From: Poronia punctata
Lineage: Eukaryota > Ascomycota > Sordariomycetes > Xylariales > Xylariaceae
NCBI GenBank assembly: GCA_022579005.1
Contig: MU401672.1
Coordinates: 1 to 61,581, forward strand
DNA: 61,581 bases
Reading direction: 5' to 3'
The stretch's first letter is position 1. Every line of letters starts with the position of its first letter. Below, in pieces: positions 12,201 to 22,932 of this stretch. A program made the position numbers and the translations under genes. The notes under the pieces were generated by a model. The model had not been told where the DNA came from, searched no databases, and saw only the letters and a list, made by a program, of their open reading frames with translations.

Positions 12201-14918
12201 ATTAAGTTTTTAAAAGCATATAATAGTAAATATATTTAAAAAAGCAAAAGCTTATAAAGCTTATTAGTATTGCTTATACTAAAAAAAGTACTAAAGTTAA
12301 CTATTTTAAAAAAAGTAAATAAAAATAACTTAAAAATAATATAGTAAATATATAATAACTATTATAAGCTAAATAAAAAAATAAAAAAGCATATATACTT
12401 TTTACTTAATATATAAAATAAAGTATAATATGCTATTAGCTATAAATAGTATATATTTATTAACTTAAAAAATAGCTTTTAGCATATAATTATATATAAA
12501 AAAAATTATAAAAAAATAGCGTTTATAATACTAAATAAAATTTATAAGTAGTTAGTAATACTATTTAAACTTTATAACGTACTAGCAACGTTTTAAGCAT
12601 TAATTTAAAAAATAATAAAAAAATTTTATAAATAGTTTACTAGCTTACTTAATAATATTTATATTTAAAAAAATACTATAAAAAAAGTTTATAAGCGTTA
12701 TTATAAAGTATTTACTAAACTTATAATATATAGTATAATAATTAACTTTAAAAAATGCTTTATATTTATTAAAAAAAGCGTTTTTTTTAAATTTATAATT
12801 TTAAAAAATAAAATTAAAGCAAACTTAGCAAAAATATTTACTATGCTAAAGTAATTAATACTAAAAACAATAATAAAAATTAAAGCGTTTATAAACGCTA
12901 TAAAATATTTTAAATACTTTATAAAAAGTTTTTTATTATATATAGCACTATTAATAGCACTTTTTAAAAGCTTAAAAAACGCTTTAATAATATTAACTAA
13001 TAAAGTAAAAGCAGTATAGCAAAAAATTTATATAGCTATTATTATTATGCTTATAATAAAAACTTTTAATTAGCAATTACTATTAATAATAAATATAAAT
13101 TTAAGCTAAGTATATATTAAAGCATATTTATTATAGCTATACTTATTAAATAAAAAAATTATATTATATTTAGTAGCATATTTTTTAAAAAAGCTTATAA
13201 ATATATAGTTATAATATTTTATATAAAAAAAAAAGTTATTAGCAATATTGCTAAGTTTATAATATTAGCGCTATTAAGTTAAAAGCAATAAAGTTATTGT
13301 TTATAATAATTACTAGTTATTAAGCATAATATATAGCAAAGCTAAGCAACTTGCTTATATTATAAAATTTATTAACTTTATTAAGCATTATAGTATTTAA
13401 ATTATATATAAACTTAGCAAAGCTAATTTAATTACTAACTAGCTTTTAAAACTAATAAAAAATATAATAATAAATAATAAGCTAAAAATAGTACGCTTGT
13501 TTAAATATTTTAACTAAATTAATTTATAAGCTATTTTTAAGCACTTATACTTTTATAAAGCTTTTTTTGCAAACTTTAATACTAAATAGGTTTAAAAATA
13601 CTTTTAAATTTATAAAAACGTATTATACTAGCTAAAAACTTATAAATAAGTACTAGGTAACTTTTTATATATAGCTAAAATAGCATATTAAGTAGTAATT
13701 TTGCTATAAATACTAAAAGTAAAAAATTTAATATATAAAAGTTAAAAATTATATAAAAACTTTAGCTATATTATAATTAAAATAGTTAAGTATAAAATAA
13801 ATAAAGTTTATTAGCATTTAAAAACAACTTTAATTATATAGCAAGTTATTATAAAATATATTAAATACTAGCTAATAAAGCTACTTTTAATATAATTACT
13901 TAATTTTAAGCTAATTATATTATTTAAACTATTAATATAATAAGGTATAAACTATATAAGTTTTAATAAAGTATAAATATTAATATATATTAAATATGCT
14001 ACGTTATAAGTAAAAGCTAAAAAAGTACTAAATATATTTTTTAAAGCTATAAAGCTATTAATAAATTAAATTAGCTAAACTTTTAGCTATTTATATAAAT
14101 AAATATATAATAATAAACTTAAATTTGCAAGCTTTAAAGCTATTATATAGCACTTTTTAAATAGCTTTATAGTAAAGCTAATAATACTTTTATACTTATA
14201 TAATAATAATAAAGTTAAAAAAGTTAACTAAAATATTAAATAAATTATATTATAAAAAAACGTTATAAGTAAATTTAAAAGCGTAAATAAGTTATTTATA
14301 TATATAGTATGCTTATATAATTAAATTTTAAAGCTAAGCAGCTATTTAAGCTATTTTTTCTTTTTTAGCACTTAATTGCTTTAATACTAAAAAACAATAA
14401 AAGTAGCAAATTATATTTATAACTTAAAAAAAAAAAAAAGCTAAAATATAAAAAAATTTAATACTAAATTATAAAGCATTACTAGCTAAGCAACGCTTTA
14501 GTAGCATAAAAGCTAGCTAAAATTAAATTAAAGCTTATTTATAAAAACGTAAAAAACTAATTTATACTTATAAACTTAGTAATTAAGTTTTATAAATATA
14601 GTAAAAAAGCTATAAAGCTAAACTTTATTATAATAAGCTATAGTTTATAATAAGCTATTATTTAAGCAATATATATTAACTATATAGCCTTAATAGCGTG
14701 CTACTAACTAATATGTATAATAAAATAAACTTATTTTTAGTATATATATAAAATAGCTAGCTTATATAAAGCTTATAATATATTAGCAAGCTAATGCTAA
14801 AAAAAAACTAAAAATAGCTAAAAGCTATAAGTAAAATTATAAAATAAATAAAGTAGTAATAAAATTAAAAATAGCTTTATTAAGCTAGTTAAAATAACTA
14901 GTTTAATAAAAAAATAGT

Positions 14919-15159
14919 TATAAATCTATTAACTTTTAAAAAATAAAATAATAAACTTATTAAGTACTATAAATAACTACTATAATAAAGCCTAAAGTTA
15001 AAGTACTTAGCTCTACTTAATTTATATATATAAGTACTTTTTACACTTTTTAATATATATAAAGCTTATAAAAAATATATAATTATTTTAGACTTCTTTT
15101 TATAGCATTCTAACTGCAAATTATAGTTAAGCTGCTACTAGGGAACAGGAGAAAGCACA
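14919..15159 (+). repeat. 3' LTR of the Ty3/gypsy element
   Basis: Same length as the 5' LTR and colinear. All differences I counted by hand (about 33) are transitions. It ends GGGAACAGGAGAAAGCACA and is followed by TTAA, giving a 4-bp duplication TTAA (or 5-bp ATTAA if the last A is shared). Its outer right end keeps C and G while its inner left end is mutated. Confidence 0.9.
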
Positions 15160-15445
15160 TTAAAGTACTTTGTACTTACATTAATCCGTCTATGTTGCAT
15201 AGACCCACTACAACCACTGTCGGAATTTAAAAAAGACCCTTGGAAACCCCAAGCTGTCATCAAGTCACGAATAAGGCGGCTCGTATTACTTGACAACGCG
15301 CCTCGAAACCCAGCAACCTCTGCGGAGGGCATGACACCGACTTAATAATCTGCGCTTTCCTTAGACGCATCAAACCGACCGATATTTCTGAGATGGTGAC
15401 GAGGAAGTTAATAGTTGGCCACAATCGCATATAGGAGGCTACGTA

Positions 15446-17274
15446 ATGTCTCTCTCGACTGCGGTGGACCGCAAAGACAAACATGTCGACGACTTTTCAA
15501 ACGAAATAAGGGAAACTACGGCGGCGGCAGCGCATAAATCCCAAAGCGATAACGTAAATAAAATGGAAGACGAGAAAACGACAATACAGGCGACGACATC
15601 GAGTGATGCCCGCGATCCAGCCGCCGAATCGAAGCCCAAGCAAAAACTCCCACCACCAGAGAAACCAGCAGATATCTTCCGCCGGTCGCTGATTGTTGTA
15701 TCTTTTTGGCTACTTGTGCTATTATTGGGCATCCCAATATGGTGGAAAACGACAACCATATACCGAGCAAACTTGCCTTTAGACCAAATGATGGCCTGGG
15801 CCGATGGGAAGGTGAGCGGGTCACATGTCCGGCATGCTCTGTGCTGCTGGCCTACATCTCTTGTTTGTCTGCTAACAGGCTTGCAATATAGGCGTGTAGC
15901 CCGATATTTCCTATTCAAATAGCCGTCGAAACGCCGGATCTGAACGAAGACGAAGCCCAAAGCTTGGTATCCATCACTCAGCAAGCGCTTGATACGATGC
16001 CTAATTTTCCTGGGAATCGGTTACGATTGCGACATGTCGAGACAACCGCCCCGCTCTTGGGAGCCGTTAAACCGTCCCGAAACGGCGACGAAGATGCACT
16101 TGTCGTGCGGTTGGTGCAAGAGGATTCAGCTGCTATCCCCATGGCTGCCTTCCATACGCACCTGCCCGTCCTCGAGATCAAGTATCCCCCGAGTTCGAAA
16201 CCTGCGCCGGAGACAAAAGCTTCGGGGTTAGCAACCTATATAGCAGCCCAGCTTCGTGACACATTTGCCGAGGAGCAGGCTATAACGTCATACTTCCTAG
16301 CGACATCGTCGATTTCTTCCTCGGACCAAGCACCTCACGGGTTTTACCAGGGCATTGATGACTCCTTGTCTAAACGAATGACACGAGCGATGAAATACGC
16401 GGGCACGTATCATCTGACCTTTTCGCTATTTACCAGCGGCCCCAGCCCTAGCAGCTGGGAGATCGAGTCCGCCATTGATCAGTATATGAGACCAGTGCTG
16501 GATATGCTTAAGCCCATTCACAATTTCACCATCGACAGCCAAGTCCAGTTATATGCGATACCCGGCGTACAATCTCAGGTGCTTACTAAGGAGGATCTTT
16601 CCTCCTTCATCAATGCGGCCGAGTGGCCGTTGTCGCCGTCAATAGGCGGGGCCCCGACGATTAATTTCGTCGTCTTTACGGGCAACCAGACGATCGGCTT
16701 GGACTCGGGACAGGAAACTTCTCAGTCGTGGCTTGTGCCTCAATGGGGTACTGTATACCTCCTTTCGCCTCCGGCAGCGGCTCACGTGCCTGCTGAGTAC
16801 CTAAAACAACCGGTCCTCACCTTTACCTCGCACCTACTCTCTCTCCTAGGCACGCCGCAATCGGGCTCTCTGCCGATGCGTTTGTCGACTCTCACCCGTG
16901 TTCGATCGGTAGATATGCTCCTCCGCGCATCTTCTTCGCTGGGTTCCCTGGCCCGTTTGTCGCTCGCCTTACCTAGCATCTCGATACCGTCAAGTGTTGC
17001 GGATGGGGTAGCCAAATCGATGCACCACCTCGAACTTGCCTGCGCTAAGCTGGGAAGTACAGAGAGCCTTGAGCATGCTCGTATCGCCGAGACCGAAGCC
17101 GAACGGGCTTTCTTCGAGAAGAGCATGGTTGGCCAGCTCTATTTCCCCGATGAACACAAGATAGCTGTCTACCTGCCTCTACTCGGCCCTGTCGGCGTCC
17201 CATTGGTCTTGGGCCTGATTACAGAGTTGAAAGCCTGGATGGCGAGGAGACAGCAGAAGGTCAAAGTGCCGTGA
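15446..17274 (+). CDS. GPI17: GPI transamidase component PIG-S / Gpi17
   Basis: Two exons, 15446-15811 and 15892-17274 (80-bp intron with a GCTAAC branch), give about 582 residues. PIG-S is a subunit of the ER GPI-transamidase complex that attaches GPI anchors to proteins. The N-terminal cytosolic tail is Ala/Thr/Lys-rich. TM1 follows (SLIVVSFWLLVLLLGIPIWW, about residues 80-100), then the typical WKTTTIYRANLP, a long luminal domain with N-glycosylation sites (NFTI, NQTI), and a C-terminal TM (LPLLGPVGVPLVLGLITE) followed by a short KAWMARRQQ tail. The splice joins ADGK to ACSPIFPIQIAVETPDL in phase 0. The start is 286 bp after the retroelement end, so the promoter abuts the LTR. Confidence 0.92.
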
Positions 17275-19298
17275 AGAGGAGGATTTGTGTGTAAATATTT
17301 GTAATACTTCTGGTGCGTGCGTATTACGATACTCGATATCCAACATTTAACATGCAGCATACTATATAAAATAATGAGTTCAAACCACAAGGCACAATTG
17401 CCATGCCCGTAACTGCTACCTTTTGGAATACAGGATATATGACGCCTTGTATACGCAAGTACTTTCATCCTTAAAATAGCAGTAAGAACTTGACCGGTCC
17501 AAGTACCTAACCTGCCTGCCTACGAACCTATCACCCTACTTTATGCTACGTTGTACAGTCCTATCATTTCATCAACGTGCCAAGGTTTGTGGCGCCAGCT
17601 CTCTCGATTTCACATACAAAGTCACGGCCGTTTTATCATCAAAATAATAAAATGTCAAGGGTGTACACGTGGGTAATTACAGAACCTATGTAATGTACTC
17701 ACTTGTAGTTATAAATAAGAGGGTACTTTCAAGTACCTACTGCCGGTATATGATATGAATCCCAAGTATTGCCGGTAGGTAGGTAGTTGGGTCGTACCAA
17801 TATCTAACACCCTGGCACCTAGTATCCCGGCATCTGATAATGCTACCTAATCAATATATAACAGGTATGAAATTAGTTTTTGGGCCTAGATATATGCTAC
17901 TGTAGTCAATATAACATGGATTGTAAACCATTTTATCTAACCTAGATGGACAAACTCAGCTCAGCTAGGAACTACATACATACGTGAAGATAACCAACCA
18001 CGCCAACCTAGTCTAGTAATTAAGGCAGATAGCGTACATATTGAGAAACTTGAGCGCTAGGATTTACACGTACTAAGCAGACTAGCCTACCACCACCACT
18101 AAGTAACCAACTACTTTACCTGTCTGCCTTGTCCCGTCTTTGTATGCGGGGTCGGTTGATACACGTACATTCCGAGGCTTGTTTCTCTCTGTCTTGGTAA
18201 GTAGCTAGCTCCTCACTCACCAAAGCTGTCGATCATACCGTCCCGAGGCACGGCTTTCCTTTTGTACCAAGTCAGTGGCTAGGAATACCTGACCTTGCGT
18301 TATAGAGAGGAGGGGGAGGCAAAAAAGGGGACAAGCAGCCCAGAATGTAACTCCGCATCTTGGGGATCTCCACATATGTGTAGGAGTGTGTAATAGGTAA
18401 CTGTTCTGGGTGCTGGCGTCATTTCGTAAGCACCCAATGACAGACGCATGTATGGGAGATATGGATGGCATTGTTGCCCTGAAATGTAATTTTCTCGTCC
18501 TCTGTTTCTATGGTATGAAATTTGAGATGCGAGCTTTCGATTCTGTATTTTGGTATCGGTAGGTAATGCAGCGAACTATCACATGATCTGTAAAGACCCT
18601 ACAGAATAGTAGCATTTTAATCATGATTTGATACTATACAGTTTGCTTTCGGACTTGACTTGTCATTCTAGAAATAATCCATGCGGAAGAAGAGAGATCG
18701 TCTACCTCCCCCCTTTTACACACGTTTATAAACTACATGTAGATAGGTATACGAGTAGTAGTATGTAGGTAGGTACTTTACTTAATTACGTTTTGTACGA
18801 GTAGGTACTGCTTCTACCTTGCATTAACGGTAGAGTCAACTTTGCCAACATTGGTAACGCCCAGAACTCAAGTTTTGAGCCAAGGTTTCAACTGGATCCA
18901 ATCGAGGAAAAGCACTGTATGTATAATAGAGGACCCGATGCCGTGAACTTTTTTTTTGGGCTGAGGGGCTATTTTTGTAACCATCTTGTCGCCTTATCAA
19001 TTGTTCTTCGCGCTGCTTTAGTTTATTTCTTGTCCCATTGTTCTCGATGTGACGGACTCGAGACTTAACTCTGGAAAACACCGAGGAATTATCTAACCTA
19101 GCAGAGCAACTAATCTAGGGAGTTACAGCCTGCCCAACCGTTGTTGTCTTTTTCTGACCGACCCGCCTATCTCCGTCTCGTACATACAATATACGACAGT
19201 CAAAAAGGGAAAGGTCTGGGCTACACCAAAATCGAAATTACCCTCGGATCGTCTTCATAACCAGGAGCGGCAAGACTATCTACCTACCAGCAGACATT
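17275..19298. other. 2-kb intergenic region, no gene seen
   Basis: Plus-strand genes on both sides. Only short frames (18217-18471, 18836-19081) without family signatures. Rich in TAGGTAGGTA-type words and carries TACGAGTA at about 18749 and 18796. Confidence 0.55.
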
Positions 19299-20932
19299 AT
19301 GAATGTCTCCAGTCCTAGCAGGCTCGCCGACCTTTTGGCCGCGACATCATCGATTGATTCATGGAAACTGCTATCCTCTTCCATCTCATTCTCGTCATGG
19401 AAGAAATACGTGATCCCGGTAACGCTGGGGTATGTGGCGTTATGTCGCGCTCTGCGCTACCGTGGGGAGAAGAAGCTGCGCCGTCGTATGGGATTTCCCG
19501 AGGGTTGTAGCCGTGAAGCTCTGGCGAGTATGACGAACCAACAGGCGCAGCAGATTATCAAGTATCTGGCTGCATATGAATTTCCGGAATTCCATCTGTT
19601 GGCTCTGCAATTTGGTCTGTTCAAGGTCAGTACTCTTTGCTGATTTCTTTTCCGCCGAGTCCATGTCCCTTAACTTTCCTTTCTGTTTCCACTGCCTTTT
19701 GTCGTCCCAATGGACGAGAATATCGGGACACGAACTTGGCGTGACGATCTGCTTACCATGACATTTCCAGACATACGGCGTTGAGTCTATCAGCCGGTTA
19801 CTCCTGGCCACCAGGAACTTGACAGATCCCGTCAAGAGCTTAAAGCGGTAAGGTCCCCTCGACTGTCACTACTAAAGACGTCCCTGGGTCACTGGGCCTA
19901 GTCGGCCCATGGAGCGAGATTTAGGGTGATACCAACTTTCGCAAACATGGCCACTGACGAAAAGATCCCCCCAGATACGAAGACACAGCGGCCATAATCG
20001 GCGAGTTCATGATCAACCCGCCCAACTCAGAGCGGGCCATGAGCGCAATAGCGCGCATGAACTTCCTACACAGCAAGTACCGGGAAGAAGGCACAATCTC
20101 GAACGAGGACCTGCTATACACGCTATCCGTCTTCGTGATCGAGCCGCCGCGCTTCGCCCGCTTATACGAGTGGCGCGCCATGAACGAGATGGAATACTGC
20201 GCCTACGGCGTATTCTGGAAAGCCGTCGGCGACGCCATGGGCATCGAGTACAAGGGCCTGCTGGCTCACGAGACGTGGCGCGACGGCATCGAGTGGGCCG
20301 ACGATATCACGGCCTGGGCGAAGAAGTACGAGGCCGACAACATGAAGCCCAGCGTCGTGGCTAATAAGCCGGCTAAGGCGCTCATCCCCATCATCACGTA
20401 CTGGATTCCGAGCTTCGCGGTGCCGTTTGCACAAGAGGCTGTCTGTGTGTTGATGGGTGATCGGGTCAGGGAGGCGTTCATGTAAGTCGCACTCACACTT
20501 CCTCTGCTTAGTCATCAGAGGCTTACTTTTCTGTCAAGGCTTCCCGAACCGAGTGTCGCGGCCGGCGCCGTCGTCTACCCGGCACTTTTACTCCGCCGTT
20601 GGTATCTCCGGTACCTATCATTGCCACGACTCACCGAAGTGCGTCGTCTTGGCCGGACCGATCCGAAGACGGGCCGTATGCATACCCGGTTCCCGTACGG
20701 CAATCACCCGTTCTACATCGAACCGACGATATGGAACCGGTGGGGACCAAAGGCCTGGGCCATCTGGTTGTACGGAGGCAAGTTGCCCGGCGACGACCCG
20801 GAGGAGTTCATGCCGCAGGGATATCACTGGACGGACTTGGGACCTAAGAATAGGATGGGTCTGGGTGTCGAGGAGATGGAGGCTGATGTTAAGAGGATGA
20901 AGGCTTCTGGTAGAGGGGGTTGTCCGTTTTAA
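19299..20932 (+). CDS. ER-bound oxygenase mpaB-like (DUF2236) protein
   Basis: Four exons, 19299-19625, 19771-19847, 19975-20481 and 20539-20932, give about 434 residues. All junctions are in frame (LFK/TYGVES, KR/YEDTAA, FM/LPEPS). An N-terminal hydrophobic stretch (YVIPVTLGYVALCRAL) suits an ER anchor and is followed by RYRGEKKLRRRMGFP. The middle has the DUF2236 blocks NFLHSKYREEGTISNEDLLYTL, MNEMEYCAYGVFWKAVGDAMGI and WADDITAWAKKYE, then a hydrophobic segment near PIITYWIPSFAVPFAQEAV. The family includes bacterial latex-clearing proteins and fungal MpaB, which oxidatively cleaves a prenyl side chain in mycophenolate synthesis. No prenyltransferase or PKS is nearby, so the substrate here is unknown. 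Confidence 0.85.
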
Positions 20933-20955
20933 CATGACATGACGGTCTAGGCTCG

Positions 20956-20957
<2 letters not shown>

Positions 20958-20988
<31 letters not shown>
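20958..20988. repeat. (GTAT)n microsatellite
   Basis: About seven GTAT units immediately downstream of the DUF2236 gene, probably in its 3' UTR; a further broken run of TATGTATG follows near 21035. Confidence 0.85.
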
Positions 20989-22583
20989 GGGCGGGGGTTA
21001 ACCGGGGTAAGAGGGATGACGTTGGAATGTGTATGTATTTTTATGTATGTATGATTTGGTTCGATATTTGGAGCTAAGGTCTCTTGTTATGTAGGCGCAG
21101 TTGATCGGGCTTGCTTGTTTATATTCAAATCCCCTACTTTGCAAAGAATCTTTCTACTTTTGCTAAGTTCATTTAGAGAGGTCCCCCCTTAAGAAGTTCA
21201 ACTAAGAAAACAATACCCTGCTTATTCGAATGAAAAGTAGCCTACCTTATGTAAGGTAGGTATGCTTACATACACATAGTATTCCGGATTCGGACTCAGT
21301 TGCAGCAGCCACTTGAAGTGTAGTGTACACGCTTTTATACTACCTATTCATATATAACCTAGGTACTTGTACGTAGGCATGTATATACCTGCCTTTACAT
21401 GGACAACTATTTTTCCATCTTCCTCTATATATACTTACCCACTAGGAATTAGTTTTATATCCTACTTTTGTCACAGTGGAAGTAACCCCCCGCTTTAGTA
21501 TTCTCGGCTTACCTAACCTACTCGTACATATATGTAGTGAAAAGTGGAAAGTGGAAAGGGGTTATAGGTACTTCGATAACCTCCGAATCTCGTAGGCGAG
21601 GTTTTTATACACGGGGAGGATCCGGGATACGTAGAATATACGGTACCTACTCTAGAAATACGCTGTCTCTTGGACCTCGACGTTACCACACCACCACTAC
21701 CACTACCACTACTTAGTCTCTTATCGAATCCACCACGCGGCAAAGACAAAACTCGTCACTCGCTGTTAGGCATGGTACGGGTGAACTTGACTTGAGCTAT
21801 TCCCATAGTATACGGACACCGGTATTCAAGACTGGCCAATGGTTTAGAATATCCAAAACTTTGGATGGAGTAAGTGAGAGCTTTTACCGAGTCTTTGATG
21901 TACCTTTGATCAGGAATATATCCCTGGATAGTCATCTATTCTTTATCAATGTTTCTATACTATATGCCTGCTTAGAAACGTAACAAGTAAAATCTTATAA
22001 ATTGGCCATCTATAAGATAACTGGGATAACTTTCCCAAACTATATACATACTCGTATTAAACAATTGTATATATATCCTTGATCAGCTCTTTACCAACAA
22101 CCTGGACGACCGTCTTTTTATCCCTACCTTACCTTGCTTGTAAGTTATCATGACCGTTGGCTAGAGAATAATGAAGGAACAAATAGATCAATTCCACACC
22201 CTATAACACTCACCTGATAATTAAAGTAAGAAGAACCGCTTTTCTTTTACAGAAGCACATAAATAACACACATGCATTCTATACTACCCTCCCGCATGCC
22301 CCCCAACTCGCATTCTCATGCCGAGTTAAAGTCTCATTCACTTCCCCCCTCAGGCATCCCATCTCCTCCTCATACCCTCCGCATCTGGTTAGCCGGTGGA
22401 CAAGATATTATGTACGAGTAGACTAGATTGGCTTATAATACATCCAACATGCATATAATGTCATGTACGTGTAGGTTTAGTTTTAACCTTAGATTCTTTA
22501 CATGTATGTACTCGTAACGGGTACCAGTATGGTATGCTTGACTTCTTCTTGTTCTTTCCTTTGGGCTTTGCGTTTTAACCTAG

Positions 22584-22613
22584 GATGAGATGAGATGAGA
22601 TGAGATGAGATGA
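22584..22613. repeat. (GATGA)n pentanucleotide repeat
   Basis: Six tandem GATGA units in the intergenic desert. Confidence 0.85.
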
Positions 22614-22901
22614 CAGACATGATGCAAACTAGGGAAAAGGACGAAGAAATAAATAAATAAATATAAATAAATAATCTAGCGGTTGGGTAGGTATCACGTT
22701 AGACTTTGTTGTATTTGCAATTCAAAAACCGCAATATGAATTGTTTCTATTTACAAATGCTACGAGTAGGTTAGGTATGTAGGTAGGTATCTATCTAGTT
22801 TGGCCGGGATAGTAGAACATGATACTTTTCTTGGTGAGAGGGGTAAGATCTCGCCACTCACTCGCTGCACATCTCGGCAAGTCGCAACTCTGAAGAAAGG
22901 T

Positions 22902-22932
22902 AGGTGGTAGGGTGGTAGGGTGGTAGGGAGGG
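22902..22932 (+). repeat. GGTGGTAG octamer repeat with G-quadruplex potential
   Basis: Three tandem GGTGGTAG-like units end in GGGAGGG. Four GGG runs (22910, 22918, 22926, 22930) with loops of 5, 5 and 1 nt satisfy the standard G-quadruplex pattern. Confidence 0.7.

Larger units (their letters stand above)
9000..15159 (+). mobile_element. Ty3/gypsy LTR retrotransposon, heavily RIP-mutated, complete length
   Basis: Two 241-bp direct repeats (9000-9240 and 14919-15159) align end to end without indels and bound a 5678-bp AT-rich interior. In plus-strand frame 3 (positions divisible by 3) degraded reverse transcriptase and RNase H can be read: a block at about 12543-12600 corresponding to the conserved MPFGL-x-NAP-x-F region, LNNIYI at about 12648 where intact elements have YLDDI, the RT-RNase H linker block at 12882-12986 (AFINAIKYFKYFIK), and VAYF...KKLLAI of RNase H near 13173. 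All four share one frame, so decay is almost purely by substitution. Stops are all TAA/TAG. Domain order and the linker block point to Ty3/gypsy, not Ty1/copia. It cannot encode functional protein. Confidence 0.92.

Noticed and set aside
11000..15100. Ty1/copia assignment of the retroelement
   Set aside because: The RT-RNase H linker block and the RT followed directly by RNase H fit Ty3/gypsy; I found no copia-type motifs.
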